64,000 nucleotides of DNA from an uncultured Fretibacterium sp. (GTDB lineage Bacteria > Synergistota > Synergistia > Synergistales > Aminobacteriaceae), in NCBI GenBank assembly GCA_937911045.1, contig CALEPX010000043.1, positions 1 to 64,000 on the forward strand, in the 5' to 3' direction. Below, one piece after another: positions 28,738-38,279 of the stretch (position 1 is the stretch's first letter; every line of letters starts with the position of its first letter). A program made the translations under genes and the position numbers. The notes under the pieces were generated by a model. It had not been told where the DNA came from. It saw only the letters and a program-made list of their open reading frames with translations, and ran no database searches.

Positions 28738-30801
28738 ATGCTAAATTGGATAATTTTCGTGCTAACTCTTTGCACTTCGATAATGTCCGTCGTTCACGGA
28801 GTATTCATAGTTTTGGGAGCGTTGCCGATTTCGAATGGAGCTTCTCCTGCATTGCCGCAGACGATTGTGTCGATGATGCCGATAATTTCAGCTGTTATTG
28901 CGTTACTCGGAGGAATTTTCGCACTCAGACGCAGCAAAATTTCGATTTTATTTCTGTTCGCTGCGACATTGGCGTGTGCGTTTGCCTCTCAGGACGTGTG
29001 GCTTTACGGTGGAGCGTATTTTTTCTCGGCGGTGCTGTGTTTTTTCCTGAGCAAAAAGAATCAGGACGATTATCTTTCGAATTATTATCTCGAAGATGGC
29101 GAATTCAGTTTAGATCCGGACGCTGAGCTGCCATTCGATGAAAATTCCGCGCAGGTTTTCAAGCAAGTCACGAATACTCAGCAAAGACCTTCGCAGCAAA
29201 ATTTTCAGGAACTCGACGATGATGATATTCGCGATTTCAGAAACACGGACTCAGTGTTAGATTCAGATTCAGATTCTGATTCGGCAAATGATCCGGATAA
29301 TCACAAATTCCCGGATATGACCAGTGAACCTCAGCTTAAAATCCGCGGCAGAACTTCGAAATCGTGTCCGACTTGCGGCAATATCGTAGCGCGAGACGTT
29401 GCGTACTGTCCGAATTGCGGCACGAAGCTATATATTGACCCCACGCTCTCGGGAAATGACGAGTCCAAAACTCCCCAGCAAAAGCCCGTTCCCGAACAAA
29501 ATCTGAAGCTCGAACCCGAACAAAAACCGGATATTAATCTCAATCTAAATCTTAATCTTGATCACGAACTCGAACTCGAACATGCTCAGGCTCAGGCTCA
29601 AGAACAGGAACAGGAACAAGAATCCGTAACTCAGAACGCTCAGGAAATGCAAATGCAAACTCAGGAATTACTGCTGAGAGATCTGGAGCAAAATTCCCGC
29701 GCAAATTCCGGTTACGAAAACTTCGGCGAGGAAATGCCAACGTCGATTTCAGGATTGCTTGACGGAAGTTCTGGAAAATCTGCTAAATCTGAGTACAATA
29801 ATCGCAGGGGAAAATATAATTCATATAATTCAAACGACAACGAATCGGAGAGTGAATCAGACGTGTACAAAGTAAGCAGCGCAAATTTTGCTCAACGTAA
29901 CAGGAAACTCAGCAACGACGCGAAATCTTATCAACAATTCTCGAACTCGAAATATAAACGGCGCGGCAAGAAACGCACTTCAAGCGCAATAAAGCGAATC
30001 TTCATGATCCTGATGCTAATTATAGCCGTAGCGTGTGCGTTGTATTTCCTGCTCGGTCTCAGAAAATTACCGCCCGGAGATTTGCCGCCAATCGCGCGCG
30101 ATGAAGTTATCCCACAGAACAAGCCAATTCAGGAAGAGGACGTAATCGCTCAGCCAGTGAATGACAATCCAGGTGTGAAAGAAAATATTTTGCCGAACTT
30201 CACTCCGGACGAGAATCCTAAGAACGGCGTATTAACCGGCAACGGCGTGAATATGCGTGCGGATCATTCACTCGTAGCCAGATCAATCACGAAACTTTCA
30301 AACGGAACTCGCTTCGAAATTATGGATTCGTGGACGGGTCAGACGGGAACTTTATCCGGAACATGGTATCAAGTCAGAACGTCGAACGGACGCGAAGGTT
30401 GGGTTTACGGACGATACGTGCAGCTTGCCGGGTCAGGATTGCCTGGCGGATACGCGAACGCGCTCGTGAAAAGTTTTGGCAGCAATCGCGAAGAATTAAT
30501 CGAAAGTCTTGGACAGCCCACACGCAGCACAGCAACATCAGCAGAATGGCAGGGTTTGACGGCGACGTTACGCGGCTCAGAAATCACGCGCATACGAGTT
30601 ACATCATCGAACCGCGAACTTCAGAACGGACTCAAAACCGGAATCAATCAGGAAAGCTTGTTCCAGATTTTGGGTTATCCGTCATCGCGCAACACTCAGC
30701 AGCGAACCGTGCAATACAACGAGGACGGTAAAGCAGCAATCAGTGTACAACTTGACCGAAATAATAACGTAACTGCGATTACTGTGAATCAGATTCAGTA
30801 A
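28738..30801 (+). CDS. membrane protein with zinc ribbon and bacterial SH3 domain
   Basis: This 687-residue protein is of unknown function. Three or four hydrophobic segments lie in residues 1-105. A long acidic low-complexity region is interrupted by a zinc ribbon (CPTCG near 209, CPNCG near 224). A Glu/Gln-rich stretch with probable coiled coil follows, then a single membrane segment near 421-441. The C-terminal part (about 475-687) is probably extracytoplasmic: an SH3b domain (NGVNMRADHSLVARSITKL, GTWYQVRTSNGREGWVYGRY) and two short related blocks resembling lipoprotein-repeat folds. GGAGGG lies 13 bases before the ATG. The layout suggests a cell-wall-binding envelope sensor, but that is inference. 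Confidence 0.7.
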   Translation: MLNWIIFVLTLCTSIMSVVHGVFIVLGALPISNGASPALPQTIVSMMPIISAVIALLGGIFALRRSKISILFLFAATLACAFASQDVWLYGGAYFFSAVLCFFLSKKNQDDYLSNYYLEDGEFSLDPDAELPFDENSAQVFKQVTNTQQRPSQQNFQELDDDDIRDFRNTDSVLDSDSDSDSANDPDNHKFPDMTSEPQLKIRGRTSKSCPTCGNIVARDVAYCPNCGTKLYIDPTLSGNDESKTPQQKPVPEQNLKLEPEQKPDINLNLNLNLDHELELEHAQAQAQEQEQEQESVTQNAQEMQMQTQELLLRDLEQNSRANSGYENFGEEMPTSISGLLDGSSGKSAKSEYNNRRGKYNSYNSNDNESESESDVYKVSSANFAQRNRKLSNDAKSYQQFSNSKYKRRGKKRTSSAIKRIFMILMLIIAVACALYFLLGLRKLPPGDLPPIARDEVIPQNKPIQEEDVIAQPVNDNPGVKENILPNFTPDENPKNGVLTGNGVNMRADHSLVARSITKLSNGTRFEIMDSWTGQTGTLSGTWYQVRTSNGREGWVYGRYVQLAGSGLPGGYANALVKSFGSNREELIESLGQPTRSTATSAEWQGLTATLRGSEITRIRVTSSNRELQNGLKTGINQESLFQILGYPSSRNTQQRTVQYNEDGKAAISVQLDRNNNVTAITVNQIQ

Positions 30802-30830
30802 TTCATAATCGCTCACGAAGTTTTTCGCAC

Positions 30831-30876
30831 AAAAAAGAATCCCGACCGCAGATTTTCACGATCAGGATTCTTTTTT
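30831..30876. terminator. bidirectional terminator between convergent genes
   Basis: A nine-bp perfect stem (30834-30842 with 30865-30873) is flanked by A residues on the left and T residues on the right. It can therefore terminate both the plus-strand SH3 gene and the minus-strand lipoprotein gene. Confidence 0.88.
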
Positions 30877-30909
30877 ATGCCAAGATTTTTGCGCTGAAAA
30901 AATTATTTG

Positions 30910-32040
30910 CTAATTCACGCGCTCAAACGATATTACTTCAGTACGTTTGACGGCTTTTCCCGGGAAATTTTGAAAGTCTACCAATTCCTCGTCCTCTTCG
31001 TCGTACAATACTTCAGCCACAAAAGTAACGTGATCATTGTCAACGTACTCGAATGAACGCAATCGGTACAAATAATCGTGAGATTCTGAGTAATGTACAG
31101 CCTTCCCCCCGGAAATTTTGAACGGTAAACCGTTTCCATCATTGCCGTACACATCATCAGTACCGTGCCATGTAGAATTATCTCCATCGAAGTAAAGAGT
31201 TCCCCTGCTGCAATTCAGATAGTAGAAATTATCCGAATTAGGCTTAGAGACCGTAACTTCAAAACTATCCGACGCATCTTTAAGCAAATTATGTCGTGCA
31301 ACTTCCTTTCCAGACACGTCATCATAAGTTAAAGTTCCGCTCGTTGGTTTCCAAGTTCCACTCAATGAAGTCCAGTCCGAAGGAGTGTTCTCAGCATTAA
31401 TCACGCGCTGCACAAGAACGCCTTCAATTTTTCCCGCGGCAACGCTGCCGAAGGTGAAAACAAACGTATCTTTGTCGATATTCTCCTCAATCGAAACTGA
31501 TGAATTTGAAAGCTTGTCGCCTGAGACCGTCATATCTGAAGTTGAGCCGTCATGTGTGACAAAAAACTCTGCTAAATCAACATCTTCTTCATCTTCCCAA
31601 AAACTCGCTCTCTCCCTGTAATATAAAGTGATTTTACCTTGTTCGACGGTGTAAGGACTGCCAGAACCGGTGACGTTGACAGTGAAATTCTCCGATGAAT
31701 CAGGAATAAGTTTGTAATCGATAACTTTATTTACTGATGCGTCGTAAGAAGTTATAAATCCGCTTGCTGGTTGCCAAGTTCCAGTTAAATCCGTCCAATT
31801 GTCAGGAACGTTTCCGTGACCTTCGTAGCGTTCCCATTCATATTTCTCGTTGCCCACGTTGCCTTCTTCACCGCTGCCATAGTGTTGTACTGGAGTATCG
31901 CCGCTGCCGCCGCCATCGTCCTGTTGTGCTTCACTACTGCTGTGCTTATCGTCCGACGAACTAAAGTCGCAGCCTCCCGACACAAAGACGCTGAATAACA
32001 ACGCCATAACCAAAAGCCCAACATAATTACGTTTGCTCAT
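30910..32040 (-). CDS. lipoprotein with duplicated WTxLxGTW domain
   Basis: This 376-residue protein is not recognised. A lipoprotein signal ends with the lipobox VSGGC (Cys 24), followed by a Ser/Asp/Gly-rich linker. Two related domains follow, beginning near residues 77 and 217 with VPDNWTDLTGTWQPASG and TPSDWTSLSGTWKPTSG. Each has a later block of the type (I/A)-x-(Y/H)-x-L-(I/L)-x-D-(S/A)-S-(E/D). They look like lipocalin-like or beta-barrel repeats by pattern only. AGAAGGAGG precedes the ATG, a strong site. It is monocistronic and ends at the shared terminator. It is probably surface or periplasmic, anchored to a membrane. Confidence 0.72.
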   Translation of the reverse strand: MSKRNYVGLLVMALLFSVFVSGGCDFSSSDDKHSSSEAQQDDGGGSGDTPVQHYGSGEEGNVGNEKYEWERYEGHGNVPDNWTDLTGTWQPASGFITSYDASVNKVIDYKLIPDSSENFTVNVTGSGSPYTVEQGKITLYYRERASFWEDEEDVDLAEFFVTHDGSTSDMTVSGDKLSNSSVSIEENIDKDTFVFTFGSVAAGKIEGVLVQRVINAENTPSDWTSLSGTWKPTSGTLTYDDVSGKEVARHNLLKDASDSFEVTVSKPNSDNFYYLNCSRGTLYFDGDNSTWHGTDDVYGNDGNGLPFKISGGKAVHYSESHDYLYRLRSFEYVDNDHVTFVAEVLYDEEDEELVDFQNFPGKAVKRTEVISFERVN

Positions 32041-32237
32041 AAAAAAACGCCTCCTTCTAAACTTTGGAACAATAATTTTTGCACGACCTGATTCAACTCA
32101 CTCTATGCTATAATAATTTTCAAGCAGTAATGTAGTTTATGCAGACCGTGCTCTTAAAAGTTATAAAATTCATGAATACATTTTAGCACAAGCAAACTGC
32201 TTTTTGTTTTTTTGCTCAAGATTTTTTTTCGGGCAGC

Positions 32238-32287
32238 AAAACCCCTCGCTGGTCATGATCATGTCGATGTCGATCATTGAGGGGTTC
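32238..32287 (-). terminator. terminator-like hairpin, first of a pair
   Basis: The eight-bp outer stem AACCCCTC with GAGGGGTT encloses an imperfect inner stem. The minus-strand side is followed by a short T run. It lies directly after the stop of the coding remnant at 32292-32381, and resembles the hairpin at 32413-32459. The rest of the gap 32041-32486 holds no intact gene. Confidence 0.55.
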
Positions 32288-32291
32288 GTTG

Positions 32292-32381
32292 TTAACACGC
32301 AATCGTAACGCCGTTCGCATTCGAAATACTGTCGCCGGAAATTCTGAACGTGTAATTTCGTTCAACATCGTTTTGGAAGCC
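32292..32381 (-). pseudogene. possible 3' coding remnant
   Basis: On the minus strand 29 open codons run from a stop to a TAA, encoding a plausible protein C-terminus (contains NYTFRISGDS). A terminator-like hairpin sits directly after the stop, as after a real gene. There is no start codon or ribosome binding site, and the frame is closed upstream. I read it as the tail of a deleted exported protein, but chance is possible. Confidence 0.25.
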
Positions 32382-32412
32382 TTACCCCAGCACAAGCTTC
32401 AGCACAATCAGA

Positions 32413-32459
32413 CACAAAAAAACCCCTCGCTGATCACACGTCATGATCTTTGAAGGGTC
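32413..32459 (-). terminator. terminator after the D-2-hydroxyacid dehydrogenase gene
   Basis: On the minus strand a stem pairing ACCCTTC-type and GAGGGGT-type arms is followed by seven T residues. It lies about 28 bases beyond the dehydrogenase stop and matches the hairpin at 32238-32287, sharing ACCCCTCGCTG. Confidence 0.8.
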
Positions 32460-32486
32460 GATTTGTTTCGTGTATATTATTCTGGA

Positions 32487-33476
32487 TTAAGCTATGCTCT
32501 CAAAGCCGGAAATTTTCCTGCCAGTCTCGAAATCATACAAGCTCCTGAAATTTCCCTCAACCATCGCGCCAACATCTTCTCGCGTGTAGAATGCCGTGTG
32601 CGGAGTTATTATCACGTTCGGAAATGATCGCAAAATCGCCAATTTCGGATTCACCATCACTTCACCCATTCGATTGTAATAATATAAGCCGTTCTCAAAT
32701 TCAACGACATCAAGTGCTGCTCCGCCAAGTTTTCCGGATTCGATGCCCTCGATTAACGCCTCAGAATCAATCAGCTTGCCTCGTGCTGTGTTAATGACAT
32801 ACGCGCCGTCTTTCATTTTGGAAATCGAATCGCGATTAATTATGTGATAATTCTCAGGATTAGCGTTCATGTGCAGGCTCAAAATATCAGACCTCGCGAG
32901 AATTTCGTCCAAACTCACGTACGTCGCAAATTCCTTGACCGAATCTTTCTCGTAAAGATCATACGCAAGAATCTCACAGCCGAATCCGGATAAATGCTTC
33001 ACAACAGTCTCACCGATTCGACCAGTTCCCAAAATTCCGACCGTACAAAACGAAAAATCACGCCCGAGTTTATTCTTGAGCGAGTAATCCTGAATTTCCG
33101 CACGCTTGAGAATATGCGCAAGTTTCCGGACACTCGCCAGCATGAGCATAATCGCGTAATCAGCAACTCCTGTCGGCGTATACGAAACTGTGTCAACTTT
33201 CATGCCAAGTTCACGCGCACGCTTCAAGTCTACGTGATCATATCCAACCGAGCGGCAAAGAATATATTTCACACCCAGCGCACGAAAACTCTCAAGAACT
33301 TTTGCTGACATGTCACACGGCGTGCAACTGATCGCGTCACAACCTTCAGAAAGATTCATGTTATTCGCATCCGGATATTCAGGCGTGTAAATATAATCTA
33401 TTCCGTACTTGGCACGAAACTCTTCGCAAAATTCCAGTTCGTCAAATTCACGTAGCGCGTAAAAACAAATCTTCAT
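32487..33476 (-). CDS. D-2-hydroxyacid dehydrogenase (D-lactate dehydrogenase-like)
   Basis: This 329-residue NAD-dependent enzyme interconverts a 2-oxo acid and a D-2-hydroxy acid, most likely pyruvate and D-lactate by similarity to the LdhA/VanH group. The cofactor motif GILGTGRIGETVVKHL lies near 148. The catalytic Arg is in NTARGKLIDSEAL near 234, a Glu in the VVEFEN region near 260, and the catalytic His in ITPHTAFY near 296. It lies 12 bases after pfkA on the same strand, suggesting a fermentative role linked to glycolysis. Confidence 0.87.
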   Translation of the reverse strand: MKICFYALREFDELEFCEEFRAKYGIDYIYTPEYPDANNMNLSEGCDAISCTPCDMSAKVLESFRALGVKYILCRSVGYDHVDLKRARELGMKVDTVSYTPTGVADYAIMLMLASVRKLAHILKRAEIQDYSLKNKLGRDFSFCTVGILGTGRIGETVVKHLSGFGCEILAYDLYEKDSVKEFATYVSLDEILARSDILSLHMNANPENYHIINRDSISKMKDGAYVINTARGKLIDSEALIEGIESGKLGGAALDVVEFENGLYYYNRMGEVMVNPKLAILRSFPNVIITPHTAFYTREDVGAMVEGNFRSLYDFETGRKISGFESIA

Positions 33477-33488
33477 TCATTAATGCCA

Positions 33489-34517
33489 TTAATGCCCGGA
33501 TCCTGTCGCAGAAATCGCTTCGAGAATCTCGTACCTGTACATCTGCAAATGCTTCTTCATAGCGAGAGCCTCTTCAATCGGAATTTCTGTTATGTCGCCT
33601 TCCCGAGTTCCGATTATGCAATTCGGGCGACCTTCAGCAAATGCTTTCACGGCGTAATAGCCCATTCGTGTAGCAGTCTCTCTGTCACGTCCAGTCGGAG
33701 AACCGCCCCTTTGAATATGTCCAAGCACCGTAACTCTTGGTCCAATTCCAAGTTCCTCGTGAATTTTCTCGCCGATTTCAATCGCACTGCCTACACCTTC
33801 AGCCACGACTATCATGAAATGCGTCGCACCTGCAAGTCTGGCGTTCTGAATCGGCACAACTATGTCGCGTTCGAAATCAAGTTCGCGTTCCGGAATTAAT
33901 ACAGCCGTCGCACCGACAGCAAGTCCAACGTACAGAGCTAAATATCCAGCGTGACGACCCATGACTTCGACAACTGAGCAGCGTTCATGTGACTGCATCG
34001 TGTCGCGCAGTTTGTCAATGCAAGTTATAGCCGTGTTGCAAGCCGTGTCAAATCCGATCGTGTAATTCGTGCAGCCTACGTCGTTATCAATCGTAGCAGG
34101 AACTCCAACCGTAGGAACTCCTAATCGCGAAAGTTCCAACGCGCCTTTGAAAGTTCCGTCGCCGCCGATCGCAACGATTCCGTCAAGTCCGAGCATCTTA
34201 CACGTAGCAACAGCTTTTTTGCGGCCTTCGACTGTCATAAATTCATCGCTTCGAGCCGTGTACAAAATCGTGCCGCCACGTGCCAAAATATGACGAACCG
34301 CGTCACCGTTCAAAATTATGAAATCGCTGTTGATTAATCCCTGCCAGCCGCGTCTGATCCCGACACATTCGATCCCGTAATGAATCGCGGTTCTCGCAAC
34401 AGATCTGACCGCAGCGTTCATTCCCGGAGAATCTCCACCGCTTGTCAAAACTCCGATTCGTCTGATTTTCTTGGGTTTGCTTACAACTTCAGCAACATTT
34501 TCGTTATTATTACTCAT
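33489..34517 (-). CDS. pfkA: 6-phosphofructokinase
   Basis: This 342-residue enzyme phosphorylates fructose-6-phosphate in glycolysis. It has IGVLTSGGDSPGMNAAVR, the phosphate site GGDGTFKGALEL, GVPATIDNDVGCTNYTIGFDTA with the catalytic Asp, and MGRHAGYLALYVGLA. The Gly after GGD, and Ala rather than Lys before TIDND, point to ATP rather than pyrophosphate as donor. I start at the ATG 34517, which has AAAGGAG about 13 bases upstream; an open frame extends 17 codons further but lacks family similarity. Confidence 0.93.
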   Translation of the reverse strand: MSNNNENVAEVVSKPKKIRRIGVLTSGGDSPGMNAAVRSVARTAIHYGIECVGIRRGWQGLINSDFIILNGDAVRHILARGGTILYTARSDEFMTVEGRKKAVATCKMLGLDGIVAIGGDGTFKGALELSRLGVPTVGVPATIDNDVGCTNYTIGFDTACNTAITCIDKLRDTMQSHERCSVVEVMGRHAGYLALYVGLAVGATAVLIPERELDFERDIVVPIQNARLAGATHFMIVVAEGVGSAIEIGEKIHEELGIGPRVTVLGHIQRGGSPTGRDRETATRMGYYAVKAFAEGRPNCIIGTREGDITEIPIEEALAMKKHLQMYRYEILEAISATGSGH

Positions 34518-34574
34518 GGAAGTATAGAGGCTCCTTTCTGAAATTATATTTCCAGAATTATGAATCACTTGAAC

Positions 34575-36383
34575 TTAATCGTCAACGGGTAAATCTACTT
34601 TAATCTTCAGCTCGTCCAAGCGCGAATCTTCGACAATATCCGGTGCGCCTGATAACAAACACTGAGCCTTCTGAGTTTTCGGGAACGCCATGACATCACG
34701 AATCGAATTTCCGTGACAAAGCAGCATAATTAATCTATCAACGCCCAATGCTAAACCGCCATGCGGAGGAGTTCCGTACGATAACGCCTCAAGAAAGAAT
34801 CCGAATCGTTTTTTCGCCTCTTCCGGACTAATTCCCAAACACTTGAAAACTTTCGCCTGAACTTCGGGGTCATGAATCCTGATCGAACCACCGCCGACTT
34901 CGTTGCCATTCAGGACGCAATCATACGCACGAGCAAGAGCATTCGCCGGATCATTTTCCATAACGGACGGGTCTTCATCAAGAACTGGTGACGTGAACGG
35001 GTGGTGCATTGCTACCCAGCGTTTTTCCTCATCGCTCCACTCGAACATCGGGAAGCGCGTAACCCACAAAAATTTCCAGTTATTCGGCGAGTCATCGAAT
35101 AATTCTTTGGATTTCTTGCCAAGTTCAAGTCTGAGTGTCCCGAGAATTTCGCAAGCTTTCGCTCTGGATTTGTGAGCAGCCAAGAACAACGCATCACCGG
35201 GCTGCAAATTCGACAATTCGCGCACTTTGTCAACTTCTTCAGGCGTTAAGAATTTCACGAGCGGACCTTTAAGCGCGCCATCTTTGTACAGGAAATTCGC
35301 AAGTCCTGATAATCCCAGCTTAATCGCACGAGCTTCGAGATCCAGAATTTCTTTCCGCGACAACTCAGCTCCACCGGGCAATCTCAACGCACGAACAACT
35401 CCGCCATCTTCGAGAATTTTTCTAAACGGCTCGAATCCGGAATTTCTGAACGCATCGGCAACGTCGCATAATTCAAGCTTCACTCTCAAATCCGGTTTAT
35501 CGCTGCCGTATTTATCCATCGCGTCCCAGTAATTCATGCGCAAGAACGGTGTCTCAACATCATAATCCAGAATTTCCTTGAACAATCCCTTCATGTAGCC
35601 CTCGATTAATTCCATAATATCTTCTTCAGTGATATAGCTCATCTCAAGATCAATCTGGGTAAACTCCGGCTGACGATCCGCGCGCAAATCCTCGTCCCTG
35701 AAACATCGCGCAATCTGGTAATACTTATCAAAGCCGCTTATCATCAAAATCTGCTTGAACAACTGCGGTGACTGCGGCAATGCGTAAAACGTTCCCGGAT
35801 TAACTCGGCTGGGCACAAGATAATCTCTCGCACCTTCAGGTGTAGCTTTCGTCAACATAGGCGTTTCGAGTTCGACAAATTCACGATCGCCCAAATATTT
35901 TCGAGTGAATGCGTTAATTTTGCTGCGTGTTCTCATGTTGAACTGCATTTTTTCGCGGCGCAAATCCAAATATCTGTATTTCAGGCGCAAATTCTCGTCC
36001 ACATTGTCAGTCTCGTCGCCAACTTCAAACGGCACCAACTTAGCTTTCGACAGCACGAGAAAATCACTCGCTACGATCTCAATATTTCCAGTTTTCAAAT
36101 CCGGATTCTCTGTTCCTTCAGGTCTGATTCGCATTCTGCCCTTCACAGCGACGCAATACTCATTTCTAAGACTTGCGGCCAACTTGTGAATCTCGCCTGC
36201 TTCCGGATTAAATACGATCTGAATCGGTCCTGTCCAATCCCAAATCTCGATAAAAATTATTCCGCCTAAATCTCTTCTCGCACGAACCCAGCCGTTAGCG
36301 CGAACTTCTTTGCCGGCGTCTGCCTCAGTGAATCTGCCACAGAGCGACGTTCTCTGCCATGATTTGTCAAATATTCTGTTCAA
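34575..36383 (-). CDS. aspS: aspartyl-tRNA synthetase
   Basis: This 602-residue bacterial-type class II synthetase charges tRNA-Asp. The N-terminal anticodon-binding OB fold has [20 protein letters not shown]. The catalytic core has [38 protein letters not shown] (motif 1 area), [21 protein letters not shown] (motif 2) and [13 protein letters not shown] (motif 3). The inserted GAD domain lies in the middle (about 290-420). The start is TTG with GAAGGTG upstream. Whether it also charges tRNA-Asn cannot be told from this window. Confidence 0.96.
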   Translation of the reverse strand: MNRIFDKSWQRTSLCGRFTEADAGKEVRANGWVRARRDLGGIIFIEIWDWTGPIQIVFNPEAGEIHKLAASLRNEYCVAVKGRMRIRPEGTENPDLKTGNIEIVASDFLVLSKAKLVPFEVGDETDNVDENLRLKYRYLDLRREKMQFNMRTRSKINAFTRKYLGDREFVELETPMLTKATPEGARDYLVPSRVNPGTFYALPQSPQLFKQILMISGFDKYYQIARCFRDEDLRADRQPEFTQIDLEMSYITEEDIMELIEGYMKGLFKEILDYDVETPFLRMNYWDAMDKYGSDKPDLRVKLELCDVADAFRNSGFEPFRKILEDGGVVRALRLPGGAELSRKEILDLEARAIKLGLSGLANFLYKDGALKGPLVKFLTPEEVDKVRELSNLQPGDALFLAAHKSRAKACEILGTLRLELGKKSKELFDDSPNNWKFLWVTRFPMFEWSDEEKRWVAMHHPFTSPVLDEDPSVMENDPANALARAYDCVLNGNEVGGGSIRIHDPEVQAKVFKCLGISPEEAKKRFGFFLEALSYGTPPHGGLALGVDRLIMLLCHGNSIRDVMAFPKTQKAQCLLSGAPDIVEDSRLDELKIKVDLPVDD

Positions 36384-36407
36384 AATTATTACACCTTCGT
36401 ATATAAA

Positions 36408-37358
36408 TTATTTTCGAGCTAATATGCTCCAAAGTTCTTCTCGTGTGTTCAGGAAAATTTTCTTCGAGCCTGAGAATTTGCCAATGATTGCCGAATTTAT
36501 GCCCTGTGATTTCAAAGCGTTCTGAGCTTCGTGTAATTTCTCGGGTTTCACGACAGCGATAAGCATTCCGGACGAGATCAAATTCAACGGGTCGAAATTC
36601 AGATTCTCAGCGGCAATTTTCGTCAACGCATGAACTGGAATGTCATCATGATAAATTTCTATGCCACGATTCGCAGCCTGTGAGATCTCGAATAACGCGC
36701 CATATACTCCGCCCTCAGTCGGATCGTGCATGTAACACGAATATTCGCGCAGAATTTTCGCCGGCTTCAGAATCGAAAAATCTTCTCCCCAAGATTTCAC
36801 AACTTGCAAATCTTCGCTGCTGAAAAATTCCGACAGCAAATCCGAACGATCATTTGCGATAATGCTCATTCCCTCAAGACCTGCGTGCCCCGTAGCAATT
36901 ATCACGTCCCCATCAGAAATATTTTTCACGCTGAGTTCATAACTCGTCATTCCGAACATCGTCGCTGAAATTACCGGCTGCTTATATCGATCCGTCAATT
37001 CCGTGTGACCGCCAGCAATCGCAACGCCAATTTCAGAACAAGCCTCGTGAATTTCGCGCATGAATTTTTCGACCAGAACAGTTCCGCCGGCTTCGGGCAA
37101 AATCAACGTAACTATTATCCACGCAGGATCAGCACCTTTGCACGCAACATCATTCGCGTTAATATGCACGAGCAATTTCCCGGCATTTTTCTCAGCACCG
37201 ACAACAGGATCAGACGACGCAACTAACACACCGTCCGGAACTTTTATCAACGCAGCATCTTCTCCAAGTCCGCCGCCGACCAACAAATCTTCGCGTAATT
37301 TCCCTGTGTAGCCCAAGACGCTACGTCTGAGAATTTCAGGCTGTAATTTTCCAGGCAT
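36408..37358 (-). CDS. PurM/HypE-like AIR-synthase family protein
   Basis: This 316-residue protein belongs to the ATP-dependent family of PurM, HypE, SelD and ThiL. The N-terminal half has GLGEDAALIKV, a DPVVGAEKN block (usually DPxxxG) and INANDVACKGADPAWI. IAGGHTELTDR lies near 116, and the C-terminal half has HDPTEGGVYGALFEI. The C-terminal Cys tail (PRIC) that true HypE uses to carry the cyano group is absent; the chain ends in LWSILARK. It is therefore not a normal hydrogenase maturation protein, and its substrate is unknown. AGGGAGAGA lies upstream of the ATG. aspS follows on the same strand. Confidence 0.75.
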   Translation of the reverse strand: MPGKLQPEILRRSVLGYTGKLREDLLVGGGLGEDAALIKVPDGVLVASSDPVVGAEKNAGKLLVHINANDVACKGADPAWIIVTLILPEAGGTVLVEKFMREIHEACSEIGVAIAGGHTELTDRYKQPVISATMFGMTSYELSVKNISDGDVIIATGHAGLEGMSIIANDRSDLLSEFFSSEDLQVVKSWGEDFSILKPAKILREYSCYMHDPTEGGVYGALFEISQAANRGIEIYHDDIPVHALTKIAAENLNFDPLNLISSGMLIAVVKPEKLHEAQNALKSQGINSAIIGKFSGSKKIFLNTREELWSILARK

Positions 37359-37421
37359 CTTTCAAAAAATCTCTCCCTAAAACTTTTGCAAAAATTTTCG
37401 CGTATGATTCTAACATAATTA

Positions 37422-38279
37422 TCATTCCCAAAATATTTTCATCAGCAAATTTCCGCCAATTTCCAAACCCAACAGTGACGGTCTGCTCAGATATTTCTCA
37501 GGAACTTCCACAACTCGAACGCCGGAATTTTTCATCGCGCCAGTCCATGAACGCCCGTAAAATTCAGCCAAGTTCGTGTGATTCATTGCTCCGGTCTGGA
37601 TAATATAAACGTCAAGCCCAGAATTTACACTTTCTAACACACGCTCTATGCCAAACGCAGCTATAGAACTTCCGGGTCTAATCGCGCTTGCATTTTTCGC
37701 AACGTTATAAGCTCCGGTTAATTCCAGCAATTTCGCAGCCCATGAATCCGGTGCGCACGTGTGAATTTCTCGACCAGTCGATTCTATGAATACGTTCAGG
37801 ATTTTGCCATCGTGAGACTTCGCTTTCTCAGAGATTCCGCGCTTGAGATTCGCAAGTTTCTCTAGAGCAGGCTTTGCGTCAAGTTGCAATTCATCAGCCA
37901 AATTCTGCAAATATTCCGGGAAATTCTCCCACATAGGCGGCTCAATCGACAAAACTTTCACGCCCGAGATTTTCAAAATGCTATACAAATTCGGATTCAG
38001 CTTTTCGGCGAACGGGCGCGTCACGATTAAATCCGGCTTCATCGCTAGCAATTTCTCCGCACCAACTCGCAGCGAAACTCTGGGAACTTCCGGTAATAAA
38101 TCCGCATCATCATTCTCCGACAGCGCAACAAGAATATCTCTGGATTTCTCTCCAGCCAACGCGGCAATATTATCCGAATGCCCCGGGTAAAGCGAGATCA
38201 CACGCAACTCAGCAAACGCAATTTCCGGCGCAAGCAACAGCAACATCACAAACAAAATTCTCAGCACACGGCGTGCCAC
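37422..38279 (-). CDS. BtuF-like periplasmic metal-chelate binding protein
   Basis: This 285-residue protein is a class III (helical-backbone) ABC binding protein, probably for cobalamin/corrinoid or a siderophore-like chelate. Signal peptide residues 1-23 end in AFA. The fold shows VISLYPGHSDNIAALAG, RVGAEKLLAMKPDLIVTRP and a C-terminal lobe with DSWAAKLLELTGAYNVA. It overlaps the ATPase gene upstream by 19 bases. Cobalamin genes (cbiG, cobS, cobU-like) elsewhere in the window support a corrinoid substrate, but iron chelates cannot be excluded. No FecCD-type permease is encoded beside it. Confidence 0.8.
   Translation of the reverse strand: MARRVLRILFVMLLLLAPEIAFAELRVISLYPGHSDNIAALAGEKSRDILVALSENDDADLLPEVPRVSLRVGAEKLLAMKPDLIVTRPFAEKLNPNLYSILKISGVKVLSIEPPMWENFPEYLQNLADELQLDAKPALEKLANLKRGISEKAKSHDGKILNVFIESTGREIHTCAPDSWAAKLLELTGAYNVAKNASAIRPGSSIAAFGIERVLESVNSGLDVYIIQTGAMNHTNLAEFYGRSWTGAMKNSGVRVVEVPEKYLSRPSLLGLEIGGNLLMKIFWE

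Noticed and set aside
33489..34517. Pyrophosphate-dependent phosphofructokinase
   Set aside because: Residues that mark the pyrophosphate type (Asp after GGD, Lys before TIDND) are Gly and Ala here.
36408..37358. Calling this gene hypE
   Set aside because: The essential C-terminal Cys motif is missing and no other hyp gene adjoins it.
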